Assembly (NCBI RefSeq): GCF_037646705.1
Contig: NZ_JBBHER010000002.1
Location: 248,001-312,000 of the forward strand
Direction of reading: 5' to 3'
DNA from: Pikeienuella litoralis
GTDB taxonomy: Bacteria; Pseudomonadota; Alphaproteobacteria; Rhodobacterales; Rhodobacteraceae
Length of the DNA stretch: 64,000 bases
In this document: piece after piece, positions 8,696 to 17,247 of the stretch
How the letters are laid out: each line of letters opens with the position of its first letter
Numbering within the stretch: the stretch's first letter is position 1
Notes under the pieces: model-generated
Database searches by the model: none
What the model saw: the letters and a program-made list of their open reading frames with translations, nothing else
What the model was told of the DNA's origin: nothing
Translations under genes and position numbers: made by a program

Positions 8696-8727
8696 TTGAC
8701 TCGACTCAATTTCGTATACGATCATAC
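8696..8727 (+). promoter_or_regulatory. Promoter with GntR-type operator upstream of the M81 gene
   Basis: TTGACT at 8696-8701 is followed by GTATACGATCATAC at 8714-8727. The site contains palindromic GTATAC and the inverted repeat GTAT-N6-ATAC. TACGAT (spacing 15) or GATCAT (spacing 18) may be the -10, so bound repressor would cover it. The same 14-mer occurs with one change at 11332-11345. The site lies in the gap shared with the divergent gntR gene. Confidence 0.65.
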
Positions 8728-8810
8728 ACTCATACGCGCTAAAGGCAACACGACGCCTCCCCGGCGCGTGGACGAGCTATGCGGTGTCCGAACGAGGAAT
8801 GGAGGTGCCC

Positions 8811-10307
8811 GTGCGTAGAGTGCTTATCGCGGAATGCATGCAGGAAATATCCTCGTTCAACCCGGTCGAATCCGGATACGCCAACTTCGCAATCGATCGC
8901 GGTGCGGACGTCTACCGTCAGCGCACGCTGAACAGGGCGATAGGCGGCGCGCTCGCGACGTTCGAGGCCCGCGCTGACGTCGAAGTCATTCCGTCGATCT
9001 CGGCGCGCGCAAGCAGCGCCGGAATATTGTCGGCGGAGGGTTGGCGCGCGCTTTCAACCGAGATTCTGGCCGCGATCAGAGAACGGATCGAAGGGGTGGA
9101 CGCCATCTATGTGTCGCTGCACGGCGCTATGGGCGCAATAGGCGAACTTGATCCGGAAGGCTTCCTCCTCCAGGAAATTCGGGCGATGAGCGGCCCTGAC
9201 ACGCCGATCGTTATCTCCCTGGATCTTCATGGCGTTCTCACCGAGCGCATGTTGCGTCAGATTGACGGGTTGGCGATTTACCACACCTACCCCCACGTCG
9301 ATTTCGCCGATACCGGACGCAGGGCGGCCGAGCTTCTGCTTCACCTTATGGACAACCCGTCAATTCGGCCGGTGATCACCCGAGTCGTTATCCCGGCTCT
9401 TGTCCGGGGCGACGAACTCATTACGCGAACCGGATGCTATGGTGAGTTGATCGGGGAATGTAAGCGGATGGAGCGCGAAGGCGGCGTGCTCGCGGCGGGC
9501 GTCATGATCGGCAATCCGTTCACCGACGTGCCCGAGCTCTGCAGCCAGGTCATCGCCGTGACCGACGGCGAAAGGCCGGATATCGACCGCGCTGCCGCCC
9601 AGCTGGCCGAGGAATTCTGGAGCCTGCGCTTTCGCATGCAGGGCAAACTCATCGGGATGGACCGGGCGATCGCTCAGGTGCGCGCGATCGATGGGACCGC
9701 CGTGTTCACGGACGCCGCCGACGCCACCTCTTCCGGCGCCAGCGGCGATTCCAACGCGATCCTGCGCGCGCTGCGCGACGCCGGTTACGAGAAGCGCGTG
9801 CTCGCTCAGATTGTCGACGCCGACGCCGCGGCGATGGCGCATGAGGCCGGCGTCGGGGCGGTCATCGACACCACGATCGGCGGCGGCCTCGACCCGGATC
9901 GGTTCGAGCCCATGCCGATCCGCGCCACCGTGAAACTCCTCTCCGACGGCAAGTTTCGCCTCGAAACGATGCGGATGGAGCTCGACGCCGGGCCAACCGC
10001 CGTGCTGTGCTTCGGGTCGGTCACCGTCGTCGTTATCTCGCGCACCGTCAGCCTGTTCGATCGCGCGCTCTACTTCGCAAATGGCCTCAATCCGCGAGAG
10101 TTCGATCTGGTCGTCGTGAAATCTCCGCACACCGAGCATCGGATGTATGACGCCTGGGTCGAGCGAAATTTCAACGTCGACGCGCCGGGCGCGACCTCGG
10201 CGGATCTTCGCAGCCTCGGTCACACGATCTGCGCCCGGCCGATGTACCCGCTCGACGACGGTTTCACCTTTACGCCTGAGCCGACGCATTTCTCCCGCGG
10301 CGGCTGA
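8811..10307 (+). CDS. M81 family metallopeptidase-like protein (MlrC-like)
   Basis: The protein has the two-part MlrC architecture: an N-terminal DUF1485/M81 domain (about 1-290) and the MlrC C-terminal domain (about 300-485). MlrC of sphingomonads takes part in microcystin breakdown, but most family members sit in other catabolic operons with unknown substrates. Likely metal ligands are Asp and His in SLDLHGVLTERM and His in YHTYPHVDFADTG. The C-terminal domain has DAADATSSGASGDSN. Possible starts are GTG 8784, ATG 8799 and GTG 8811; GGAGG at 8801-8805 and the family-typical beginning RRVLIAECMQE favour 8811. It begins the transporter operon, 33 bp ahead of the dehydrogenase gene, under the GntR-type operator. 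Confidence 0.85.
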   Translation: MRRVLIAECMQEISSFNPVESGYANFAIDRGADVYRQRTLNRAIGGALATFEARADVEVIPSISARASSAGILSAEGWRALSTEILAAIRERIEGVDAIYVSLHGAMGAIGELDPEGFLLQEIRAMSGPDTPIVISLDLHGVLTERMLRQIDGLAIYHTYPHVDFADTGRRAAELLLHLMDNPSIRPVITRVVIPALVRGDELITRTGCYGELIGECKRMEREGGVLAAGVMIGNPFTDVPELCSQVIAVTDGERPDIDRAAAQLAEEFWSLRFRMQGKLIGMDRAIAQVRAIDGTAVFTDAADATSSGASGDSNAILRALRDAGYEKRVLAQIVDADAAAMAHEAGVGAVIDTTIGGGLDPDRFEPMPIRATVKLLSDGKFRLETMRMELDAGPTAVLCFGSVTVVVISRTVSLFDRALYFANGLNPREFDLVVVKSPHTEHRMYDAWVERNFNVDAPGATSADLRSLGHTICARPMYPLDDGFTFTPEPTHFSRGG

Positions 10308-10340
10308 CGCCGATAAGGCCCCCCATGGAAGGTGGTATCA

Positions 10341-11288
10341 ATGTCGAAACCCGATATCCTCGTCGTTGGCAAGCGGCCCGAATGGTATTTCCGCAGTCTT
10401 GAGGAGGAATTCACGGTGCATCGCGCGCCGGACGACGATCCGGCGCATGTTTCGCCCGACCTGGCGAAGCGTGTCGAGGCGCTGACCAGCTCAAGCATCG
10501 TCGGGCGCAGGATGATCGACGCGTTGCCGGCCCTGCGCCTCGTCGCCAGCGGCGCCGCCGGATATGAGAAGATTGATGTCGGCGCGCTGCGCGAGCGCGG
10601 AATCCCGCTCACCAACACGCCGTCGGTGACTGACGGTTGCGTCGCCGACATGGCGTTCGCGCTGCTTCTCGCCGCCGCCCGAAGCGTCGCGGCCGCCGAC
10701 CGCTTCATTCGCGCCGGACGGTGGCCCACGGAGGAATTCCCACTGGTGCCGCGCGTGTTTGGCCGCCGCCTCGGCATCCTGGGCATGGGGCGGATCGGCG
10801 TTGAGGTCGCGAAGCGCGCCGCAGGCTTCGATATGCCCGTGAGTTACCATAACCGCAGCCCTGTCCGCGGCTCGCCGCATACGTATTGCGCTACGCTTCT
10901 CGAACTTGCGCAATCGTCGGACTTTCTCATCGTCGCCTGTCCCGGCGGCGCCGAGACCCGCCATATCGTCAATCAGGCTGTGCTGGAGGCGCTCGGGCCG
11001 ACGGGGGTCGTCGTCAATATCGCCCGCGGCTCGATCATCGACCAGCAGGCGCTGACGCAGGCTCTCGCGCAAGGGCGGATCATGGCGGCTGGTCTCGATG
11101 TTTTCGAGAATGAGCCGCACGTTCCGCCCGAGCTGGCCTCGCTCGAAAATGTGGTTCTCACGCCGCATCGGGGCGGGGGCACCCATCAGACCTGGCGCGC
11201 CGCATGTGAATTGGTGAAGGCTAATCTCAGGGCGCATTTCAGGGGAGAGCCCTTGGTGACGCCGGTCGATATCACCTCAGACGGCTAG
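10341..11288 (+). CDS. D-isomer specific 2-hydroxyacid dehydrogenase (glyoxylate/hydroxypyruvate reductase-like)
   Basis: This NAD(P)-dependent reductase interconverts a 2-oxo acid and a 2-hydroxy acid. The Rossmann motif GMGRIG lies in LGILGMGRIGVEVAKRA. The catalytic Arg is in VVNIARGSIID, the Glu in GLDVFENEP and the His in LTPHRGGGTH, so the Arg-Glu-His triad is complete. ATG 10341 was chosen over GTG 10332 because GGAAGGTGG ends about five bases before it. It follows the M81 gene in the same operon and precedes the importer genes, with the second GntR-type operator between. It may handle a hydroxyacid released from the imported substrate. Confidence 0.88.
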   Translation: MSKPDILVVGKRPEWYFRSLEEEFTVHRAPDDDPAHVSPDLAKRVEALTSSSIVGRRMIDALPALRLVASGAAGYEKIDVGALRERGIPLTNTPSVTDGCVADMAFALLLAAARSVAAADRFIRAGRWPTEEFPLVPRVFGRRLGILGMGRIGVEVAKRAAGFDMPVSYHNRSPVRGSPHTYCATLLELAQSSDFLIVACPGGAETRHIVNQAVLEALGPTGVVVNIARGSIIDQQALTQALAQGRIMAAGLDVFENEPHVPPELASLENVVLTPHRGGGTHQTWRAACELVKANLRAHFRGEPLVTPVDITSDG

Positions 11289-11312
11289 CTTCAACGCTGC
11301 GGGGCAATCTTG

Positions 11313-11345
11313 TTGACTCATGCAATTTGTTGTATACGATAATAC
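11313..11345 (+). promoter_or_regulatory. Promoter with second GntR-type operator, upstream of the ABC importer
   Basis: TTGACT at 11313-11318 is followed by GTATACGATAATAC at 11332-11345, 13 of 14 bases identical to the site at 8714-8727. TACGAT at 11335-11340 gives a spacing of 16. The site lies 65 bp before ATG 11410, so the importer can be transcribed apart from the upstream enzymes but under the same regulator. Confidence 0.65.
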
Positions 11346-11409
11346 TATCTCGCACCGAAAATCGGTAACATTCGTGACGTAAATCCGCACCAACAGGGGA
11401 GTGCAGGTC

Positions 11410-12984
11410 ATGACCAAGCTGACGCGACGTGGAGTTCTGAAATACGGTTCGGCAAGCATTACGGTGGGGGCGCTGGCCCATCCGTTTTCACTCAAGGCGC
11501 AGTCAGGCGCGCCGGTCGTCGGCGGCCAAGCCGTCGTCGCCATGAGTGCGGCCACGGAAACTGTCGATCCGCATTTCTCGCGCTCCCAGGCCGCCCGCAA
11601 CGTCTTGATGCACATGTGCGAAACCCTCGTCACCATTGACGAGCGCGGCTCGCCGCAGCTTCAACTCGCCGAAGATCTCAAGGTTTCGGAAGACTCGCGG
11701 GTCTACACCTTCCGCCTTCGCGGCGGCGTCCCGTTCCATAACGGCAAGGAGATGACGTCCGCCGACGCGAAGGCGTCGCTCGAGCGATACGCCCGCGTGA
11801 GCCCCGAGAAGGTCCGCCTCGCGAATGTCGACCGCATCACCACGCCGGACTCTCGCACGCTGGTGGTCGAGCTCAAGAAGTCGATGCCGAGCTGGATCGA
11901 GCTGATCAAGTCGCCAGCCTCGCCGATGACGATCATCCCGCTGGAGGAATGCGGAAAAGAGGCCAACAACGTCGATCCAATCTCGACCGGCCCGTATCGC
12001 TTTGTCGAGTGGGACGGAGTCACCCGCCTCACCGGAGAGCGTTTCGACGATTACGCGCCCAACACGGCCTTCGAGGGCCGCGACGGCTATGGCGGCCGCC
12101 GCACCGCGTATTTCGACGAAATCTCGTTTCGCGTCGCGTCCGAGGCGAGCAGCCGTATCGCCGGCCTGCAGAGCGGCGCGTTCGACATTATCGACGATGT
12201 GCCGGTGCAGGCGGCTCTTCGCCTCGATTCCGAGGGGAGCTATCGCGTCTTCGACCACATGACGCGCGGCATCAATGTCGTCCCGGTCAACATACAGCGC
12301 CCGCCAACCGACAAACTCCTCGTCCGTCAGGCGATCCAGCGCGTATTGAATGTCGACGACATCATGACGATCGCCACCGACGGGGCCTTCCGGCTCAATC
12401 CGTCCTTCGTTTATCCTACGAGCGAGTTCTATCCGGCCGACGCCGAGAATCTCGTCTACAACGCCAACGACGTTGAGGGCGCCCGCGCTCTCTTGAAGGA
12501 AGCGGGCTATAATGGCGAGGAGCTCGTCATCCTGACCAGTTCGGATATCGCATCGCTTGAAGAGGTCGCGGTGGTGATGTCGGAGCAGCTCAAGTCGATC
12601 GGCATGAATGTGAAGCTCAACGTCCTCGACTGGCCGGGCGCGAATGCGCAGCGGGCGGATCCGACGACTCACAACATGTTCAGCACGGCCTACGCGATCC
12701 AGCCCTTGCTCGGGCCCTTCCAGTACCAGCGCCTCGTCTCTGGCAAGAACAACTGGTCGTTCTACGAGGAAGATACGGAGATGGAGGCGGCGTGGGATCG
12801 CCTGCTCAGCGCCACGGACCTGGAGGGGCGAAAGCAGGCGTGGCGGGACATCGAATTCCGCATCAACTCGCAGGTTTACCAGCTCAAGATGGGCGACCGC
12901 AGCTCGAAGCAGGCGAGTTCGATGGCGGTGCAGAACTTCAAGACGTTCGACAGCATCAGGCTGTGGGACATCTGGAAGACGTGA
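11410..12984 (+). CDS. ABC transporter substrate-binding protein, peptide/nickel (DppA/OppA) type
   Basis: This periplasmic solute receptor belongs to the SBP_bac_5 family. The N-terminus has a Tat-like signal: TRRGVLKYG, a hydrophobic stretch and a likely cleavage after ALAHPFSLKAQ. The mature part contains VYTFRLRGGVPFHNGKEM, the classic family signature. GTG 11401 is an alternative start; ATG 11410 was chosen because the twin-arginine region follows directly. It begins a five-gene importer (11410-16824) and is immediately downstream of a GntR-type operator. The ligand could be a short peptide, an opine-like compound or a modified sugar acid; the sequence does not decide. Confidence 0.9.
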   Translation: MTKLTRRGVLKYGSASITVGALAHPFSLKAQSGAPVVGGQAVVAMSAATETVDPHFSRSQAARNVLMHMCETLVTIDERGSPQLQLAEDLKVSEDSRVYTFRLRGGVPFHNGKEMTSADAKASLERYARVSPEKVRLANVDRITTPDSRTLVVELKKSMPSWIELIKSPASPMTIIPLEECGKEANNVDPISTGPYRFVEWDGVTRLTGERFDDYAPNTAFEGRDGYGGRRTAYFDEISFRVASEASSRIAGLQSGAFDIIDDVPVQAALRLDSEGSYRVFDHMTRGINVVPVNIQRPPTDKLLVRQAIQRVLNVDDIMTIATDGAFRLNPSFVYPTSEFYPADAENLVYNANDVEGARALLKEAGYNGEELVILTSSDIASLEEVAVVMSEQLKSIGMNVKLNVLDWPGANAQRADPTTHNMFSTAYAIQPLLGPFQYQRLVSGKNNWSFYEEDTEMEAAWDRLLSATDLEGRKQAWRDIEFRINSQVYQLKMGDRSSKQASSMAVQNFKTFDSIRLWDIWKT

Positions 12985-13013
12985 CCGGCGCGACTTAACG
13001 AGAGGCGGGCATC

Positions 13014-13958
13014 ATGTGGACCTATGTGGCCCGAAGGCTGGCCAGCGTTGCGCCTGTGCTGCTGCTGGTCAGTCTTGTCGCCTTCGGGCTGATCCACATC
13101 ATTCCGGGGGATTCCGCCTATGTGATCGCCGGGCCGAACGCCACGTCCGATCAGATCGCATCGATACGGGCGACCCTCGGGCTCGACCGCCCGCTCTATG
13201 AGCAACTCGTCATATGGTACTCGAATGCGCTGCAGGGCGACCTGGGGCGGTCCTATATGCTCGGCCGCGGCGTGTCGCAAGCGATTGTCGAGCGCCTGCC
13301 GGTCACGATCTCTCTGACCATTTTCTCGCTGCTTCTGACGGTTCCGATCGGCGTGTTGGCCGGGCTGATCGCCGCCTACAACCACAACGGCTGGCTTGAC
13401 ACCTCAGTCATGGGCTTCGCGCTCATCGGGGTTTCGCTGCCGACTTTCTGGCTCGCCATCATGGCGGTGCTGTTGTTCTCCGTGCATCTCGGCTGGCTCC
13501 CTTCCGGCGGCTACGTTCCACCCAGCGAAAGTATCGTGGGCTATATCAAATCGCTGACTTTGCCCGCGATCTCGCTGGCGGTCTTCCAGATCGCCCTGCT
13601 CGCCCGGATGACGCGGGCGACCACGCTGGAGGTGCTTCATCAGGACTATGTGCGCACAGCGCGCGCCAAAGGGGTGGCGGAGTGGCGCGTCGTCGGCCGG
13701 CACGCGCTGTCCAACGTCATGATTCCGATCGTCACGGTCATCGGCGTTATCATCAATGTCGCCCTGTCAGGAACCGTCGTGATCGAGCAGGTGTTCTCAT
13801 TGCCGGGCCTTGGTCAGCTCGTCGTGCAGGGAATATTGCGTCGTGACTATCCCGTTATTCAGGGTTCTCTTCTGATGGTCGCCGTCCTGATGGTGCTGGT
13901 CAATCTTGCGGTGGACCTTCTCTACACCTACCTCGATCCGCGGGTGAAAAATGAGTGA
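13014..13958 (+). CDS. ABC transporter permease, DppB type
   Basis: This 314-residue inner-membrane subunit has the DppB/OppB layout: an N-terminal transmembrane helix (RRLASVAPVLLLVSLVAFGL), a periplasmic loop and five further helices. The cytoplasmic EAA loop, which contacts the ATPases, is visible as YVRTARAKGVAEWRVVGRHAL. The gene follows the binding protein by 29 bp with AGAGGCGGG before ATG 13014 and overlaps the next permease by eight bases, consistent with one operon. Confidence 0.92.
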   Translation: MWTYVARRLASVAPVLLLVSLVAFGLIHIIPGDSAYVIAGPNATSDQIASIRATLGLDRPLYEQLVIWYSNALQGDLGRSYMLGRGVSQAIVERLPVTISLTIFSLLLTVPIGVLAGLIAAYNHNGWLDTSVMGFALIGVSLPTFWLAIMAVLLFSVHLGWLPSGGYVPPSESIVGYIKSLTLPAISLAVFQIALLARMTRATTLEVLHQDYVRTARAKGVAEWRVVGRHALSNVMIPIVTVIGVIINVALSGTVVIEQVFSLPGLGQLVVQGILRRDYPVIQGSLLMVAVLMVLVNLAVDLLYTYLDPRVKNE

Positions 13959-14835
13959 CGTCGCCGCCAAAGCCGACTTCGCCGCGCGCGCCGCATCAAA
14001 CCGACGTCTGGCTTTTGTCCGTCACATGCTGTCGCACAAGGGGTTCGTGATCGGCGCGGCGATGACGATACTCATGACGGCGATTGCGATCATCGCTCCG
14101 TTTCTGATGTCCGATAGTCCGCTTACGCTGAATGTGCGGCACAGGTTCAGCCCGCCTTCGGAACAGTTTTTCTTCGGGACGGACCATTATGGGCGGGATG
14201 TGTTCGTCCGCGTCGTCTACGGCGCCGGTCTGTCGCTCTCGCTCGGGCTCTGGGTGGTGCTCTGCACGGGGGTCCTCGGCACTTTGGTCGGCACGCTGTC
14301 GGGCTATTTTCGGCGCATCGACAGCATTCTGATGCGTTTGATGGACGCGTTGATGGCGTTTCCGTCGCTGATGCTCGCCATCGCCATCGCGGCGGCGCTT
14401 GGCAGCGGCGCGGCGAATGTGGTCATCGCCCTGTCGATCGCATACGCGCCTCGCACCGCCCGAATCGTGCGGGCGTCCGTGCTGATGGTGCGTGACGCGG
14501 AATATGTCGAGGCGGCGCGCCTGGCGGGGGCCAGCCATCTGCGCATCATATTTCGCCATATCCTGCCAAACAGCATGGCGCCGCTGATCATCGACCTGAC
14601 ATTCGTATTCGCCTACGCGGTGCTGGCGGAAGCCGCGCTGAGTTTCCTCGGAGTGGGGCCGCCGCCGCCGACCCCGAGTTGGGGAAACATTCTCGCGGAG
14701 GGGCGCGACTACGTCGTCGACGCTCCCTGGATCACGACGTTTCCTGGCCTCATCATCGCCTTCACGGTGCTGGGTCTCAACCTCTTCGGCGATGGGTTGC
14801 GTGACGTTCTCGACCCGAAGTTGAAAACGTCATGA
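13951..14835 (+). CDS. ABC transporter permease, DppC type
   Basis: This second permease (294 aa) pairs with the DppB-type subunit. It has the typical N-terminal cytoplasmic segment, a first helix, the FFGTDHYGRDVFVRVVYG signature and the EAA loop YVEAARLAGASHLRIIFRHIL. The end GLNLFGDGLRDVLDPKLK is characteristic of DppC/OppC proteins. It overlaps the upstream permease by 8 bp and the downstream ATPase by 4 bp (ATGA), suggesting translational coupling. Confidence 0.93.
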   Translation: MSDVAAKADFAARAASNRRLAFVRHMLSHKGFVIGAAMTILMTAIAIIAPFLMSDSPLTLNVRHRFSPPSEQFFFGTDHYGRDVFVRVVYGAGLSLSLGLWVVLCTGVLGTLVGTLSGYFRRIDSILMRLMDALMAFPSLMLAIAIAAALGSGAANVVIALSIAYAPRTARIVRASVLMVRDAEYVEAARLAGASHLRIIFRHILPNSMAPLIIDLTFVFAYAVLAEAALSFLGVGPPPPTPSWGNILAEGRDYVVDAPWITTFPGLIIAFTVLGLNLFGDGLRDVLDPKLKTS

Positions 14836-15845
14836 CCGAGATCCTGCGAAGCGCGCCGGCGCCTCTCTTGTCCGTTCGCAACCTGGTCACCGAGTTCCGC
14901 ACCGGAATGGGCGTGGTCACCGCAGTGGACGATGTAAGCTTCGACGTCGCGAAGGGCGAGCGGCTGGCCATCGTCGGCGAGTCGGGTAGCGGCAAGACGA
15001 TCACCGCTCTGTCCATCCTTCAACTCATTCCCCGCCCGCCGGGCCGGATCCGCAGCGGTCAGGTCTTGCTGGAGGGAACGGACATCATGTCCTTGAGCCG
15101 CGGCGCCCTGCGCGGAATCCGCGGCGGGCGCATCGCCATGATTTTTCAGGAGCCCATGTCGTCGTTGAACCCGGTGTTCACGATCGGCTACCAGATCTGC
15201 GAGGTTCTGGCGCTCCACTGCGGCCTGCGAGGCGCCCGAGCGCAGAGCCGGGCCGCCGAATTGCTTTCCCTGGTCAACATTCCATCGCCCCGGCAATGCC
15301 TCGACCGCTACCCTCACGAACTCTCCGGCGGCATGCGTCAGCGCGCCATGATCGCCATGGCGCTCGCGGGCGAGCCGCAACTTTTGATCGCCGACGAGCC
15401 GACAACGGCCCTCGACGTGACGGTTCAGGCGCAGATCCTGGATCTGCTCAGCGACATCCAGCGCGAATTCGGCATGGCGATCATCTTCATCACGCATGAT
15501 CTCGGCGTCGTCGCCGAATTCGCGGAGCGGCTAATCGTGATGTACGCCGGCAAGATCGTCGAAGAGGCGCGCGTCGATCGGGCCTTCGCCGAACCTCTTC
15601 ACCCCTACACCGAAGGCCTGATACGGAGCATGCCGCCCATAGATCGTGACGTCGATTTCTTGCCGACCATCGAAGGCCAGGTGCCGCCGCCGCACGCCTT
15701 GCCGGCCGGGTGCCGGTTCAATCCACGATGCGTTTACGCCCGCGGGCGGTGCGCCGAACAGGTGCCGCCGCTGATGGAGCTGCGGCCGGGCCAGTCTGCG
15801 GCGTGCATCCGCCATACGGACTATTCGGTGCCTCGCGATGACTGA
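14832..15845 (+). CDS. ABC transporter ATP-binding protein, DppD type
   Basis: This nucleotide-binding subunit carries Walker A GESGSGKT, the Q-loop MIFQEPMSSLNP, the signature LSGGMRQR, Walker B LLIADEPTTALD and the switch His in FITHDLGV. The C-terminal oligopeptide-transporter domain with the cysteine-containing GCRFNPRCVYARGRC segment is present. It is 337 residues long and complete. Together with the DppF-type partner it should power the importer. Confidence 0.93.
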   Translation: MTEILRSAPAPLLSVRNLVTEFRTGMGVVTAVDDVSFDVAKGERLAIVGESGSGKTITALSILQLIPRPPGRIRSGQVLLEGTDIMSLSRGALRGIRGGRIAMIFQEPMSSLNPVFTIGYQICEVLALHCGLRGARAQSRAAELLSLVNIPSPRQCLDRYPHELSGGMRQRAMIAMALAGEPQLLIADEPTTALDVTVQAQILDLLSDIQREFGMAIIFITHDLGVVAEFAERLIVMYAGKIVEEARVDRAFAEPLHPYTEGLIRSMPPIDRDVDFLPTIEGQVPPPHALPAGCRFNPRCVYARGRCAEQVPPLMELRPGQSAACIRHTDYSVPRDD

Positions 15846-16824
15846 CGATACGCCTCTGCTCAAGGTTGACGAGCTCCGCAAGCATTTCCAGGTCGGGCGC
15901 CGGCGCGCTTTTGGCCGCACGCCGCTTCTTCGCGCTGTCGATGGCGTCAGTTTCGACATCGCTCATGGAGAGACGCTGGGGCTGGTCGGCGAATCCGGCT
16001 GCGGCAAGTCGACGACCGGCCGGCTGATCGTCGGCCTCATGCCGCCAACCTCCGGCTCCGTCCGTTTCAACGATGGGGATGTGGACACCGTGGACGGGCG
16101 CGCGCCGCGCGCGCATCGGCGGCGTTCCCAGTTCATCTTCCAGGACCCCTATGGCTCGCTCAACCCGCGCATGACGGTCGAGCGCATCATCTCCGAGCCG
16201 ATTGACATCGCCGGCGGCGTCGACCGGGTTGCGCGCCGCAAGCGCGTGGCGGAGCTCCTTGATATCGTCGGTCTCGCGGATCACCACGCGACACGCTATC
16301 CGCACGAGTTCTCCGGCGGTCAGCGCCAACGTATCGGGATCGCGCGCGCATTGGCGCTCAACCCCAAATTCATCGTATGCGACGAGCCGGTCTCGGCTCT
16401 TGACGTTTCTGTTCAGGCGCAGGTTCTCAACCTCATGTTGCGGCTGCAACGCGAATTCAATCTGACCTATCTATTCATCGCCCACGATCTGGCCGTGGTG
16501 CGGCAGATATCCAACCGCATCGCCGTCATGTACCTTGGGAAAATCGTGGAGATTGCGGAGCGCGCCGCCTTATTCGACGATCCTCTTCATCCTTACACGC
16601 AGGCGCTTTTGGCCTCGGTTCCGGTGTCGCGCCCCGGAACGTCCAGGCGCAGGGTGCCGCTCCAAGGCGACGTGCCAAGCCCGGTCAACCCGCCGAAAGG
16701 CTGCCGTTTTCACACCCGCTGTCCGTTGGCCTTCGACCGGTGCCGAGTCGATGAGCCGCCTCTCGCGCAGATCAGCGGCTCCCATTCGGTCGCGTGCCAT
16801 CTCGTGAAGCGCAGCGATTGTTGA
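15838..16824 (+). CDS. ABC transporter ATP-binding protein, DppF type
   Basis: This partner ATPase (328 aa) has Walker A GESGCGKS, Q-loop FIFQDPYGSLNP, signature FSGGQRQR, Walker B FIVCDEPVSALD and switch His in FIAHDLAVV. It ends with the CRFHTRCPLAFDRC cysteine segment of this subfamily. It overlaps DppD by 8 bp and is the last gene of the operon; a weak hairpin follows at 16879-16897. Confidence 0.93.
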   Translation: MTDDTPLLKVDELRKHFQVGRRRAFGRTPLLRAVDGVSFDIAHGETLGLVGESGCGKSTTGRLIVGLMPPTSGSVRFNDGDVDTVDGRAPRAHRRRSQFIFQDPYGSLNPRMTVERIISEPIDIAGGVDRVARRKRVAELLDIVGLADHHATRYPHEFSGGQRQRIGIARALALNPKFIVCDEPVSALDVSVQAQVLNLMLRLQREFNLTYLFIAHDLAVVRQISNRIAVMYLGKIVEIAERAALFDDPLHPYTQALLASVPVSRPGTSRRRVPLQGDVPSPVNPPKGCRFHTRCPLAFDRCRVDEPPLAQISGSHSVACHLVKRSDC

Positions 16825-17247
16825 CGCGGCCATGAAGGACGCGTCCGGCGTTCGAATGTGAAATCCGCCCCTGGCCGCTCGACCGGCGCGCGGTCGAACA
16901 AAACCCATTTTTGCGCTTGACCGCAACCGGCGCCCCGGGCCCGCCTTGATCGCCGTCAGGCCTGTCGGCGCCGCCGGAAAACCCGGCGATTGGGAAGACG
17001 GAACCGCCGTTCGAAGGCGCGCGCCGACGGAGCGGCGCCAGGGGTGTTCCGAAGAGAACTCGCCTCCGCCGATCATCAGATGGCGGGAAACGGGCGTCGT
17101 GGCGGCGTCTCACGCCGTTCTTGTCCGAAGACAAACGCCCGGGGAAGTTGAGACTTGCCGCGGGCGGCGCCGATGTAAATAGTGGCTATCCAATTATGGG
17201 CGCGCCGTGCGGCCAATGTTTTTCCTTGAACCACTCATTCGTGTGTG
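16825..17247. other. Intergenic region after the Dpp operon
   Basis: No credible gene is present. The stretch holds a weak terminator-like hairpin at 16879-16908 and, near 17170, the sequence ATGTAAATA, which also occurs in the LIV promoter and may be part of the promoter of the following tetR gene. Confidence 0.45.
16879..16908 (+). terminator. Weak hairpin after the Dpp operon
   Basis: TCGACCG at 16879-16885 pairs with CGGTCGA at 16891-16897 around a GCGCG loop. The following sequence is ACAAAACCC and then ATTTTT, so the T tract is displaced. It lies 55 bp after the dppF-type stop codon. Confidence 0.35.
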
